Shown here in pieces: positions 8,921 through 17,065 of a stretch of 44,527 nt of DNA (positions within the stretch are counted from its first letter, which is position 1; each line of letters starts with the position of its first letter). Under the pieces are notes generated by a model. The model saw only the letters and a list, made by a program, of their open reading frames with translations. It had not been told where the DNA came from and searched no databases. The translations under genes and the position numbers were made by a program. The stretch is from an uncultured Asticcacaulis sp. (lineage in GTDB: Bacteria; Pseudomonadota; Alphaproteobacteria; Caulobacterales; Caulobacteraceae): positions 1-44,527 of the forward strand of contig CAMLIY010000004.1 in assembly GCA_946480125.1 (NCBI GenBank), read 5' to 3'.

Positions 8921-9535
8921 CTAGAAAAGAAGGGCCGTATCGGATCCGGCAGATGCCGCTGCTGGCGATTGGCTGCTGGGGGCGACGGTGAGAAGGGCCT
9001 CGCCACCACGGGCCGGCTTCAAAGCTTCGCGGCGGTGCGGGACGTACGGTTTATCGGGAACCACACCGATCGCCGAAGAGCCGGTCAGGCTTCCTGATAT
9101 CGTCAGGCGCGCGGTCATGACCTTCGTCACATACCCATTGCTGTAGCCTGAGTGGAAATTACCGCTGTTGTAGCAGCTTAGGGCATCGCCGAGCCTGTTC
9201 GTTGTCGCTGGCGCGCGGTCATAACAGTCCTTCAGGATGAAAGCCCCGGCGCGAAGATTGGTGCAGGGGTCGAAGGCCGTCCGGCTGGTCAAGCCAAACC
9301 GCAGAAAATGGGCCTTGTTGACCTGCGCCAGTCCCAGCGAATAGTTGTAGCCGCCGGCTGCCAACGCATCCGCTGTCGCTACCGCCTCGTCTAGCGAGCG
9401 TGGTTGACGTTCCAGACGACCGCCCACGACTCCAATGGCAAACGGGTTGAAACCCGATTCCACAGAGATGATACCCGACAGTGTTGTCGTCTCAATGTTC
9501 GGAGCGCAAAGCTCCGCCATCGCCGCGAAATCCAT
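8921..9535 (-). CDS. virB1: VirB1 lytic transglycosylase
   Basis: Muramidase that opens peptidoglycan for T4SS assembly. The 204-residue protein carries an SLT domain with the catalytic Glu in SGIISVESGFNPFAIG (residues about 19-34), followed by SLGLAQVNKAHFLRFGL, NLRAGAFILKDCYDRA and DALSCYNSGN, all typical of the VirB1 subgroup. No N-terminal signal peptide is evident in this frame, and the ribosome site is weak, so the true start could differ slightly. The C-terminal 50 residues are low-complexity. It is the first gene of the virB operon, downstream of the operator array. Confidence 0.92.
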   Translation of the reverse strand: MDFAAMAELCAPNIETTTLSGIISVESGFNPFAIGVVGGRLERQPRSLDEAVATADALAAGGYNYSLGLAQVNKAHFLRFGLTSRTAFDPCTNLRAGAFILKDCYDRAPATTNRLGDALSCYNSGNFHSGYSNGYVTKVMTARLTISGSLTGSSAIGVVPDKPYVPHRREALKPARGGEALLTVAPSSQSPAAASAGSDTALLF

Positions 9536-9639
9536 GTCCGCACGCCATTTGTTCTGAATTGTCAGTGAGTTACGCCTTTGGTACTAAACTACCAATAGTA
9601 CGGAGATTTTGATATGGCAACCCCGAATTGCACGCAAAA

Positions 9640-9690
9640 TGCAATTTCGCTTAAGCGTTATGCAATATCGCTTCAACGATATGCAATAAT
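9640..9690 (-). promoter_or_regulatory. Operator array upstream of virB1 (21-bp phased repeats)
   Basis: Two 21-bp direct repeats (9640-9660 and 9661-9681) plus a partial third (9682-9690) each begin TGCAAT and contain a CGCTTAAGCG-type inverted core, perfect in the first copy. Bases 9635-9665 match the complement of the operator before incC (28322-28380) almost base for base, and both arrays have the same orientation relative to the downstream gene. The site lies about 100 bp before virB1. A separate small inverted repeat, GTACTA (9581-9586) and TAGTAC (9596-9601), sits between it and the gene. Function as a repressor target is inferred. Confidence 0.75.
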
Positions 9691-9749
9691 GTCACAATGA
9701 TCGGGGGATAATTCTCGCGGCGGGGGAAAAGTACGGGCGACGAGCGAAT

Positions 9750-10070
9750 TCAGTCGCCATTGACTTCAACCAGGGGCTCGTCAAGCAGCTCGAAGTGGAT
9801 GGTCTTGAGGCCGGACATCCGAACGGCAAGCTGGACGCATCGCCCCAGATTGGTGAAGTAGCGCGGTGTCGTTGGATTGCGCGACGGCGATAAAACATAC
9901 TCGGTTTGCGTAGCGGGGTCTCTCGCGGCGATCATGAAGGCGTTCTCGGCAACCTGCCGAACATAGAGATGGTCGGCCTGGAGAATCCCAAGCGTTTGTT
10001 TAAACTGATGCTCTAAGCGTAAAACCTTGGTGAACCCCGGCACCTGTAACCTCCGACTCGTATCCGGCAT
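9750..10070 (-). CDS. Hypothetical protein near oriV
   Basis: A 106-residue product with no recognised domain. The start at 10070 is chosen because GGAGAC lies five bases upstream; the frame stays open further upstream but without a ribosome site. The sequence looks like a folded globular protein (HLYVRQVAENAFMIAARDP, CVQLAVRMSGLKTIHFELLDEP) and has neither a signal peptide nor a visible helix-turn-helix. It lies between the candidate oriV and the virB control region on the same strand as both, so a role in replication or transfer control is possible but unsupported. Confidence 0.6.
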   Translation of the reverse strand: MPDTSRRLQVPGFTKVLRLEHQFKQTLGILQADHLYVRQVAENAFMIAARDPATQTEYVLSPSRNPTTPRYFTNLGRCVQLAVRMSGLKTIHFELLDEPLVEVNGD

Positions 10071-10189
10071 TGTCTCCAACCTGCTCTGACCCGTCCATTG
10101 ATTTCTTTGCCCTGTGACCTGCACCGGTCGGTGACCTGGCAGAGATGCAGCGCATTTGAACGAAGACGATCGGGCAGATGAATTCCTAT

Positions 10190-10428
10190 AAAAAAATATC
10201 TCAAATAATCAAAACCCTGTTTAGAGGGTTAAATAAAATAATTTAGAAGGTTAAGGGCATTCGGGTACGCGTTTTTCACTTGCCTGTAAAGGGTTTGCGG
10301 CAATAGCCCGTTCTTGATGTGTCAGGGGATTGTTCCCGATGGATCAAAGGTGCCGTTCCCGAAGTGTCAGGGGATTGTCCCCGATAGATCAACGGTCGTT
10401 CCTGATGTGTCGAAGCCTTGTGGATAAG
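10190..10428. other. Candidate plasmid replication origin (oriV)
   Basis: Downstream of repA there is a gene-free stretch with three origin-like elements in order. First is an AT-rich tract at about 10190-10255 with runs such as TATAAAAAAATATC. Next are three direct repeats starting at 10309, 10354 and 10397. Last is TGTGGATAA at 10419-10427, the complement of the perfect DnaA box TTATCCACA. A DnaA box beside iterons and an AT-rich region is the standard layout of Rep-dependent plasmid origins. That RepA binds the repeats is inferred. Confidence 0.7.
10309..10428. repeat. Three iteron-like direct repeats, 43-45 bp period
   Basis: Each unit starts CGTTCYYGAWGTGTC. The first two continue with AGGGGATTGTYCCCGATRGATCAA, nearly identical over about 40 bp; the third diverges after its first 15 bp and runs into the DnaA box. 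Unit starts are 10309, 10354 and 10397. Within a unit, GGGGA and TCCC-type arms form an imperfect inverted repeat. Probably RepA-binding iterons. Confidence 0.7.
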
Positions 10429-10557
10429 CCCGGACAATTGAATCAATTTTGGCCAAAGCAACCGGAAACTCGTTCAAAATGATTCGCGCCGCCGCGCTAA
10501 ATGACGATTGTGACAGTGCGGAGAGATTCAGTGCTGTCATTTCGGGAACGCTTCGGC

Positions 10558-11712
10558 TCAGGACGCGCGAAGCTGATGGCGGTTCTTTTCGTGATAACGC
10601 TTCACAAAGCCAATAAAGGCGCTCTGGTACTTTTCAGGACTCCGGTCGCCGCTCTGCGAAATCCAGTCACGAAATTCCGCATGCAAGGCCTGCATGTCCC
10701 AACCGCCATAGTGTTTGCGCAGGTATACCAGCGTCTCTTCAGTCGGGTAGTTCCTCGGTTCCTCGGTATGGCCGGTAGGACCGGCCTTCGCGGCGGCGCT
10801 ACTGACTTTGGAGGTATCGAAATTAACAGGCGCTGCGGGGCGGTTCCCCTCCCCGTCCGGCAGGATTGTATCCAGGCGCCGGGTCATGACCAGCAGCGGC
10901 TCGCGCGTGGTGACGGCATCCGCCAGCCGCAGATCGAAACCGGGCAGATCATTTCGCCGGACGACGGCTGCGATCTCGTACTTGAAACGACGATACTGGC
11001 CTTCGGCGCCGGACTTCTCGAACAGGGTCGGCAGAGCGATGGCGAAACCCTCAGGACCTGCACCGCCGGCGTGTTTACGGGCAACCTTGTAGAGCCACCG
11101 CTCCCGCCCGCCGGTGATGTCGAAATAGGCGCGGTCGATGGAGAGCACGCCGCCGTTCATCAAGACACCGTCGTAGAACCAGCTTGAGAGCGATATGCTC
11201 AGGCCTTTTGAACGCTCAGTCTTGGCGTCGACGAGCTGGCTCCAGTTATCGAGCCACGAGAAGGTCGCCTCGAATCGTTTCTCTGCGCGAATGTTCGTCT
11301 TGACGGTCGTCGACTGCAGGCGGTCCAGTGCGGCGCCCAGGAGGTCGTAGGAGCGCCCGGAAATGGGTCTGCCTATCGACCTGAGGAGATCGTACGGCAT
11401 GATCTTCAGCGTCCGTGGGATTTCGTTGACCCGGCGCTGCTTAAGGTCGTTCAATACGCTTGCGCAGTAGATCAGGATGTCGGCATCCCAGATCGTCGCC
11501 ATGCCGTAGTCTGGATTGGCTGAGACGTGGACGAAGGTCTTGCCGTCGGGAGAGGTATAATCGATCGGCTTGAGACGTTTTGATTTGGCCAGGCTGAAAA
11601 ACGGGCGCTCCATGACTTCACGCTGATCACGCAGATTGAGGTCTGCGAGATAAGGGAGGAAGAGGTCGATTTGTTCGTTTTTCTCGATATGGTCCATCAG
11701 ACCGTCTTTCAT
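10558..11712 (-). CDS. repA: RepA replication initiator (RPA family)
   Basis: Plasmid replication initiator of the alphaproteobacterial replication initiator protein A family. The 384-residue sequence has the conserved N-terminal block DLFLPYLADLNLRDQREVMERPFFSLAKSKR, then YTSPDGKTFVHVSANPDYGMATIWDADILIY and LKIMPYDLLRSIGRPISGRSYDLLGAALDRLQSTTVKTNIR, all hallmarks of the family. The frame opens upstream to 11820, but that extension runs through a palindromic repeat and is not protein-like. ATG 11712 (or 11697) is therefore preferred, which leaves the repeat at 11727-11752 just upstream as a possible operator. Confidence 0.93.
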   Translation of the reverse strand: MKDGLMDHIEKNEQIDLFLPYLADLNLRDQREVMERPFFSLAKSKRLKPIDYTSPDGKTFVHVSANPDYGMATIWDADILIYCASVLNDLKQRRVNEIPRTLKIMPYDLLRSIGRPISGRSYDLLGAALDRLQSTTVKTNIRAEKRFEATFSWLDNWSQLVDAKTERSKGLSISLSSWFYDGVLMNGGVLSIDRAYFDITGGRERWLYKVARKHAGGAGPEGFAIALPTLFEKSGAEGQYRRFKYEIAAVVRRNDLPGFDLRLADAVTTREPLLVMTRRLDTILPDGEGNRPAAPVNFDTSKVSSAAAKAGPTGHTEEPRNYPTEETLVYLRKHYGGWDMQALHAEFRDWISQSGDRSPEKYQSAFIGFVKRYHEKNRHQLRAS

Positions 11713-11726
11713 TTGCGCGGCGGAAA

Positions 11727-11752
11727 TTAACGACTTTCCCCAGGGAAAGATT
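11727..11752. repeat. Palindromic repeat copy 1, before repA
   Basis: TTAACGACTTTCCCCAGGGAAAGATT, the least perfect of three copies in direct orientation. Its core is CTTTCCCC/AGGGAAAG with one mismatch from the perfect palindrome. It lies 15 bp upstream of the preferred repA start, so it could serve as an operator or partition-protein site. Confidence 0.75.
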
Positions 11753-11831
11753 ATCGTAGTGCGATTCTCGCAAATGCAGAGTCCCACGGCACTTAGCCGA
11801 CTGATCAGCGCCTCGCCCAAGTAGAAGGTCT

Positions 11832-11858
11832 GTTAACGACTTTCCCCGGGGAAAGATT
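11832..11858. repeat. Palindromic repeat copy 2, repA-parB intergenic
   Basis: A 27-bp copy with the perfect 16-bp palindrome CTTTCCCCGGGGAAAG flanked by GTTAACGA on the left and ATT on the right. It is identical to copy 3 over its whole length and has the same orientation as copies 1 and 3, spaced about 106 and 136 bp from them. Confidence 0.8.
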
Positions 11859-11967
11859 CTACCGACGTTCCATTCTGAAACGACGTATTACCTGACGAAC
11901 AAGCAGGGGCTACCGCAGTATGCCCTGGCAGGTTCTTTGTCTCATACCCAAAGTTTCGGACATGCGC

Positions 11968-11994
11968 GTTAACGACTTTCCCCGGGGAAAGATT
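11968..11994. repeat. Palindromic repeat copy 3, adjoining parB stop (parS candidate)
   Basis: A 27-bp copy with the perfect core CTTTCCCCGGGGAAAG, ending one base before the parB stop codon. In plasmid P1 the parS centromere also lies immediately downstream of parB, so this group of repeats is a reasonable parS candidate. It does not resemble the chromosomal parS consensus. Confidence 0.75.
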
Positions 11995-13098
11995 TTAACC
12001 GCGAGCGCCCCTGCCCTGCTTTTCGACAGCCTGAAGCGCCGATCTGAACATAGTCACCAATTCGGCTTCAGTTGCACCGGATCCGGCATGCACTCGAACC
12101 GAAACGCCATTCCGGTTGGACGAGAGAACGCTGAGCGCCGTCCGGCCGCTAGACGCATCGAACTTAATAACGGGCCCCGCCGTGTCGGCCTCGACGCCGG
12201 CGTCCATCAATTGCTTTACGACGTCAACGGCGGGCACTGAAGCCTTGCCACACGCGTGCGCCACTGACTGATCAGCCGCCAACTTCGCGGCTACGGCCTT
12301 CAGCGCCTTCATCAGCTCAGGCTCAGCGATCTGGGCCATCTGCACTTTCTTGGCCAGCGGATAGACTGTTTTCAGCTGAATGTCGGCCGGGCTCGCGAAG
12401 GCCCGGACACACCAGTCGGGCAGGGCGCCGACGCTGAGCATCTTCGACAGCCAACCTTCGGACAGCTTCAGGCGTTCCGCCATCCGCGCCTGCTTACCGC
12501 CATAGTGGGCCTTCAAGGCCTCTACATAGGTCTTGGCCCGCTCGAAATCCGAAACGTCCTTCCGTGCCCGGTTCTCAATATCCGACAGACGGAATGCCGC
12601 CTCGTCATCCAGGGTATGAACCTGGGCGAGGAACATCATCTCAGGATAGTTGTTCGCGCGCAGCCAGCGAATAGCCCAATGGCGCCGCGAACCGGCGATT
12701 ACTTCGTAGTCGTAACTGGGGTCGTCTTGTACGCGACGGACAATGGCAGGCACCTTTTGGCCACCTTCCGACAGAATCGCGTCGATGAGGTCGCGGACGG
12801 ACTCCTCCGACAGCGATGCCTGGTGGCGGGCATTGCCATGCCAGATGCGAACCCGTGCGGGGTCCAAAAGTAACTGCGTCACCTGGCGGACTTCACCACT
12901 GGCCACGCGCGACAGCGCCGAGTCCCGCGCCAGAAGGTTCATAGCCGCAGGACGGGCGCCAACCTCAGTGGTCGCGGACGGAGGTGTAGCAGGCACAGCC
13001 GGCGCCGCAGCGGGTGCCGATGCAACCGGAGCAGGGGAGGGGGGCGGCGTGTCCCCGCTCAGCAATGAAGAAAGATAGTCAGCTTGCTTTTTCGACAT
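11995..13098 (-). CDS. parB: ParB plasmid partition protein
   Basis: DNA-binding partition adaptor that works with ParA in plasmid segregation. The 367-residue protein has a Pro/Ala-rich N-terminal tail (residues 1-60), then a ParB/Spo0J N-terminal domain with VPAIVRRV, the Arg-rich GSRRHWAIRWLRANNY box and LSDIENRARKDVSDFERAKTYVEAL. A helix-turn-helix region follows (GGKQARMAERLKLSEGWLSKMLSVGALP). The C-terminal domain has a RepB/P1-like dimerisation character. It follows parA by 10 bp, and a palindromic repeat adjoins its 3' end. Confidence 0.92.
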   Translation of the reverse strand: MSKKQADYLSSLLSGDTPPPSPAPVASAPAAAPAVPATPPSATTEVGARPAAMNLLARDSALSRVASGEVRQVTQLLLDPARVRIWHGNARHQASLSEESVRDLIDAILSEGGQKVPAIVRRVQDDPSYDYEVIAGSRRHWAIRWLRANNYPEMMFLAQVHTLDDEAAFRLSDIENRARKDVSDFERAKTYVEALKAHYGGKQARMAERLKLSEGWLSKMLSVGALPDWCVRAFASPADIQLKTVYPLAKKVQMAQIAEPELMKALKAVAAKLAADQSVAHACGKASVPAVDVVKQLMDAGVEADTAGPVIKFDASSGRTALSVLSSNRNGVSVRVHAGSGATEAELVTMFRSALQAVEKQGRGARG

Positions 13099-13108
13099 TT
13101 CGCGTTCC

Positions 13109-14347
13109 TCAGCCTGCGGCCATCAATAGTGGAGAAGGCTCGCTTTCGAGCCGGCCCCAGCGACGACGGATCAACTGCTCCACCTGACCCATGGCCTCGT
13201 CGATATTGTTGCGGCATCGCTTATGGGTCTTGGGCGTTCCGACCGGCTTTTCGAGCTCGTAGATCGTCATCATGCGCAAGGCCGCGTGGCTGATTTCTGC
13301 GGATTCAAGCATGGGGACCGGCAGCAATGCGCCGCCAAAAGTTTTCTCCATCAAGCTCTGGATCAGGGCGTGTGACGGGTCATTGCTGGCAAACTTCGAG
13401 CAGATCAGCCGGCAGAAATCGTACTCGACCCGAATGCCGGCATCCTTCAACTGGCTGATCACCTGGTTCAACATCGACAGGAACTGAACAGTCGAACAGA
13501 AGTCAGGCGTTGTCGCCGCCAGCGGGACAAGCAGGGCGTTGGCAGCCTGCATGACGGCGAGCGAAATCGTACCGAGGGCAGGGGGCGGGTCCAGCAGGAC
13601 GACGTCATAGTTCTGGGCCAGCTCATGCAGTCCCTGGCGGAGCTTGCGGAACCGCGAGGCGAGTACACTGCCGCCCCCCGTGCCCGTGGCTGCCAGCTCA
13701 TATTCGACGTCGAACATCTGCAGGTTGGACGGAATGAGATCGACATTGGGCCATGCGGTGTGCTTGACCGCGTAGCTCAAATCATCTTCGGTCGGTTCGA
13801 TTGACAGATAGGGATAAAGGGTCTCTTCGCGCTTGATGGCAAAGTGCGGATTGAAACCAAACAGAGTGGTGGTCGTGGCCTGACTGTCGCAGTCCACGAC
13901 GAGAACGCGGTAACCCTGAACAGCCAGATAGTGCGCCAAATGGGTCGTAACTGTCGATTTGCCGACGCCACCCTTGAAGTTCTGAACTGTGATGATCGCC
14001 GGCGGATCTTCAGGTGCGCGCTGGGGCGAGGCACCGAGGACCTTGCGCATGTTCAAAAGAGCGGGAATATCGTAACCTAGGCGGCGACCAGATTCGCTTT
14101 CGGGCGGGACTGGCAGTCGGCCATCTTCTTCCGCCATCCGGATACGATTTGTCGAACATCCCAGAAGCTGCGCGGCCTCGGCTACGCCCAGGCGCACATT
14201 GAGGGACTTGGCCTTGCCTGGGAGAAAAGCGGTCGTCCGCATGCGTTCAACCATCAGCTCGCCGGCCTGGGCCAACTGACCAATACGCTCGGCTTCGGCG
14301 AGATGCGTTTCACCAAATTCCGCATCTTTCCATTGATTTGAAGTCAA
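13109..14347 (-). CDS. parA: ParA plasmid partition ATPase with N-terminal HTH
   Basis: Type Ia Walker-type partition ATPase. Residues about 50-105 contain a MerR-like helix-turn-helix (GVAEAAQLLGCSTNRIRMAEEDGRLPVP) for self-repression of the par promoter. The ATPase domain begins with IITVQNFKGGVGKSTVTTHLAHYLA (deviant Walker A), then RVLVVDCDSQATTT and YDVVLLDPPPALG. The start is uncertain: TTG at 14347 is preceded by GGAGG with correct spacing and gives 412 residues; the frame extends to a TTG at 14407 without a ribosome site. It heads the parA-parB operon. Confidence 0.92.
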   Translation of the reverse strand: MTSNQWKDAEFGETHLAEAERIGQLAQAGELMVERMRTTAFLPGKAKSLNVRLGVAEAAQLLGCSTNRIRMAEEDGRLPVPPESESGRRLGYDIPALLNMRKVLGASPQRAPEDPPAIITVQNFKGGVGKSTVTTHLAHYLAVQGYRVLVVDCDSQATTTTLFGFNPHFAIKREETLYPYLSIEPTEDDLSYAVKHTAWPNVDLIPSNLQMFDVEYELAATGTGGGSVLASRFRKLRQGLHELAQNYDVVLLDPPPALGTISLAVMQAANALLVPLAATTPDFCSTVQFLSMLNQVISQLKDAGIRVEYDFCRLICSKFASNDPSHALIQSLMEKTFGGALLPVPMLESAEISHAALRMMTIYELEKPVGTPKTHKRCRNNIDEAMGQVEQLIRRRWGRLESEPSPLLMAAG

Positions 14348-14540
14348 TTCCGCCTCCAGCGATGATGTTGAAGCTTTTCCGATCAAAAGCTGCCAATATT
14401 CGTTCAATCGGCCAATAAGGTTAATTCATCGTTAATGTTGGGAAGTCAATGATTCGACCGGGCGTTCCCAAACACGTGATTGATCAACCAGGACATGAAC
14501 GTCCAATTTAACGCTACTCATTTGAATATTTAAGGAATTT

Positions 14541-14555
14541 AGAGGGAGAGGGGGC
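14541..14555 (+). promoter_or_regulatory. 15-bp upstream element, copy 1
   Basis: AGAGGGAGAGGGGGC occurs identically at 14541, 18129 and 18718, each 66-75 bp before the start of a plus-strand gene (here the ParB-domain gene at 14621). The sequence between element and gene includes the hairpin CTGAGAG-AGAGG-CTCTCAG and an SD CGGAGA. The rest of the 14348-14620 intergenic region is AT-richer and probably holds divergent promoters, with short inverted repeats (TTGATCAA; GGAC-N6-GTCC) but no recognised operator. Function is unknown; a shared promoter or transcript-leader element is inferred. Confidence 0.65.
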
Positions 14556-14620
14556 TTCGCGGGTCTCGACGGGTTTAAGACTGAGAGAGAGGCTCTCAGG
14601 CGACCGTCCGGAGACTGAAT

Positions 14621-16726
14621 ATGTCGAAATCCCAGACCACTATCCCGCAAAATCGATCTGTCGATATCCCCTTCAATCAACTGGTCCTCTCTCAGGCCAA
14701 TGTCCGGCAAACCAAGACCGGCGTGTCATTGGAGGAGTTGCGCGAGGACATAGCTGTCCGCGGTATCCTCCAAAGTCTGAGCATTCGCCCGATCCTCGGC
14801 GAGGACGGAAAAGAGACAGGCCAGTACGAGGTCCCCGCCGGCGGGCGCCGCTTCCGCGCCCTCGAACAACTGGTAAAGGCCAAGCGCCTGCCGAAGACAG
14901 CTCTGATCCCATGTGTAATCCGCGACACCGCGGCAACAACATCTCGGGAAGACGACAGCATGGCTGAAAACGTCCATCGCCTGTCGCTCCACCCGCTCGA
15001 TCAGTACAGGGGCTTCCTGGCCCTCCGCCGCCAGAATATGACGGAGGAGGAGATCGCCGCGCGTTACTTTGTAAGCGTTTCGGTCGTGAAGCAGCGGTTG
15101 CGCCTCGCCTCGGTGTCACCGAGCCTGCTCCAACAATACGCCGATGAAGCCATGACGCTAGAACAGCTGATGGCATTTTCGGTCACTGGCGACCATGGGC
15201 GGCAGGAGCAGCTGTGGGATCTGATCAAGGAGGGCCAGTCTTACTTGAGAGACCCTTACCACATCCGCCGACAGCTGACCGACGCCGCGGTCGAGGCAAC
15301 GGATCGCCGGGCGCAGTTTATCGGGATCGAGGCCTATGAAGCGGCCGGTGGAGAAGTGCTACGCGATCTGTTCCACCTGGACAACGGCGGCTGGTTGCAA
15401 GACCCGGTGATGCTTGACCGTCTGGCCAATGAAAAGCTGGCCGATGCTGGCCAGTCCGTCGCGGGTGAAGGCTGGCAGTGGGTCGAAGTGCTCCTCAGCG
15501 TGCCGTTCGACCATTTCCACGACCTCGAACGCCTGGAACCGCAAATGGCCGATCTGAACGAGCGGGATAGCGCTGCGCTATCTGCGGCCAAATCGGAGTA
15601 TGAAGCTCTGTCGATCGAATTTGAAGGATGGGAAGAACTGCCGGAGGAAGTGGACGAACGCTTCGCCGTGCTCGAACGCGAAATCGAGCGTGTCGAGGCC
15701 CTGGCAAACCCCACCTTTGCACCGGAGGACAAGGCGAAGGCGGGCGCCGTCGTGACGATTGATCGCAATGGCAAACTGCTGATTCAGCGCGGCTTCGTCC
15801 GAACGGTGTGTGAAACCCCGACGCTTTCGGGTATGCTCGACGATGAGGACTCTCACGCCTTGGGCGAGGGCACGCCAGCGGTAATCACGATCGGTGGCGG
15901 TGATCACCTGGCCCCAGCGGTCGAGCCGGCGCCAGAAGAGGAAGGCGAGACCATCCGCCCGATGCCGGAAAAGCTGGTCCTGGAGCTGTCGGCGTTTCGG
16001 ACAGCCGCTCTGCGCGATGCCGTGGCCGGCAACTCACGCGTCGCCATGACGCTTCTGCTGCACAGGCTCGTCGGCGATACCTTCCGTCCCCGATCCGAAG
16101 GGACTTGCCTGCAGGCCTTCATCTCGCCGCCCCAACTCCTGGGTATTGCCCCGGGTGACCTTGGGGAATCCATCCCCGCAATCTCGATGGACGAGCGACG
16201 CGCACGCCTGGCCGCTCAGTTGCCGGTGAACGGCGAGGACCTTTGGGCTTGGCTCGACGCGGCAACCGATGACCTGCGGGCGGAATTGCTGGCGTTCTGC
16301 GTGAGCTTCGGGGTCAATGCGCTCGTTGAGCGGCCAAATCCCTTTGGTGCGGGGCCGACCGAACGCACAATTCGAGACCGCCTCGCCATGGCTGACCGGG
16401 TCACGGCTGCGACCGGGCTCGACCTGATCGAGGCCGGCTGGCGCCCGACGGCCACCAGCTATTTGGCACGCGTGCCGAAACCCCGCATCCTGGAAGCGGT
16501 CAGGGAAGGGTGTGGCGAGCGCGCGGCTCAGCTCATCGACCATCTGAAGAAAGGCGATATGGTCGTCGAGGCGGAACGTCTCCTGGCAGATACGGGGTGG
16601 CTGCCTGAGCCGCTTCGCGGTCCTGACGTAGCGGTTAGCCTGCCTGAACCCGACGTCGATCTCCCGGCGTTCCTTGATGACGATCAAGGACAGATCGAAG
16701 TCGTTTCGCCCATCGCCGCCGAATAG
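14621..16726 (+). CDS. YubM-like ParB/RepB/Spo0J-domain protein
   Basis: A 701-residue plasmid protein with a ParB-type N-terminal domain and a long C-terminal region. The N-terminus shows IPFNQLVLSQANVRQ, LREDIAVRGILQSLSIRP, the GGRRFRAL box, and MAENVHRLSLHPLDQYRGF. A helix-turn-helix follows (EEEIAARYFVSVSVVKQRLRLASVSP). This resembles the F-plasmid leading-region protein YubM more than a partition ParB, and no ParA is adjacent in its operon. The middle has an acidic coiled-coil-like section (residues about 300-370). It may act as a DNA-binding or nuclease-type protein during plasmid establishment; the exact activity is not shown. Confidence 0.88.
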   Translation: MSKSQTTIPQNRSVDIPFNQLVLSQANVRQTKTGVSLEELREDIAVRGILQSLSIRPILGEDGKETGQYEVPAGGRRFRALEQLVKAKRLPKTALIPCVIRDTAATTSREDDSMAENVHRLSLHPLDQYRGFLALRRQNMTEEEIAARYFVSVSVVKQRLRLASVSPSLLQQYADEAMTLEQLMAFSVTGDHGRQEQLWDLIKEGQSYLRDPYHIRRQLTDAAVEATDRRAQFIGIEAYEAAGGEVLRDLFHLDNGGWLQDPVMLDRLANEKLADAGQSVAGEGWQWVEVLLSVPFDHFHDLERLEPQMADLNERDSAALSAAKSEYEALSIEFEGWEELPEEVDERFAVLEREIERVEALANPTFAPEDKAKAGAVVTIDRNGKLLIQRGFVRTVCETPTLSGMLDDEDSHALGEGTPAVITIGGGDHLAPAVEPAPEEEGETIRPMPEKLVLELSAFRTAALRDAVAGNSRVAMTLLLHRLVGDTFRPRSEGTCLQAFISPPQLLGIAPGDLGESIPAISMDERRARLAAQLPVNGEDLWAWLDAATDDLRAELLAFCVSFGVNALVERPNPFGAGPTERTIRDRLAMADRVTAATGLDLIEAGWRPTATSYLARVPKPRILEAVREGCGERAAQLIDHLKKGDMVVEAERLLADTGWLPEPLRGPDVAVSLPEPDVDLPAFLDDDQGQIEVVSPIAAE

Positions 16727-16775
16727 GCCAGTAGGGGCGTCGTGGCAGCGGCGCCCCACTTCCATGGAGATTATC

Positions 16776-16997
16776 ATGCCGATTATAGGCCCCTTGTGCG
16801 AACGCCGCGTCGTTTTCCAGTTCCTCGTCCCCGTAAACGTCGAAGTCGTCGGCGGCGATGTCGTTTACGTCGCCGTTCTCGATGAAACCCCAGTCACCAA
16901 CCCACATGCGGTCGAGGGCGACTCCACCTACCTCAACGAAGCTGTCGAGGCCGCTAATGACGGCCAGGCATGGCCCGCCTGGCGCTTCGGCTACTGA
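16776..16997 (+). CDS. Small hypothetical protein
   Basis: A 73-residue product (MPIIGPLCERRVVFQFLVPV...AWPAWRFGY) with no recognised domain. GGAGA lies seven bases before the ATG at 16776; an alternative ATG at 16764 has no ribosome site. The preceding intergenic contains a hairpin with GGGGCG (16734-16739) and CGCCCC (16752-16757) arms. A strong terminator follows. Its acidic composition and position among leading-region genes recall small DNA-mimic or anti-defence proteins, but this is speculation. Confidence 0.6.
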   Translation: MPIIGPLCERRVVFQFLVPVNVEVVGGDVVYVAVLDETPVTNPHAVEGDSTYLNEAVEAANDGQAWPAWRFGY

Positions 16998-17025
16998 GCG
17001 AGCCACACAAATCAACCTTTTCCCT

Positions 17026-17051
17026 AAGCCCGGCCGTCGCGCCGGGCTTTT
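17026..17051 (+). terminator. Rho-independent terminator
   Basis: Perfect nine-base stem AAGCCCGGC (17026-17034) and GCCGGGCTT (17041-17049), loop CGTCGC, followed by a short T run. It closes the transcription unit of the ParB-domain gene and the 73-residue gene. Confidence 0.8.
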
Positions 17052-17065
17052 CATTGGAGGCAGAC

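Noticed and set aside
10309..10428. Short repeats considered as a CRISPR array
   Set aside because: Only three units, nearly contiguous, with no spacers and no cas genes; the DnaA box and AT-rich tract favour an origin.
10501..11187. 228-codon plus-strand ORF opposite repA
   Set aside because: It is antisense to the conserved RepA frame and its composition is not protein-like; a shadow frame in GC-rich DNA.
11713..11820. N-terminal extension of RepA to 11820
   Set aside because: It would encode across a palindromic repeat that recurs in non-coding DNA, and the family N-terminus begins after 11712.
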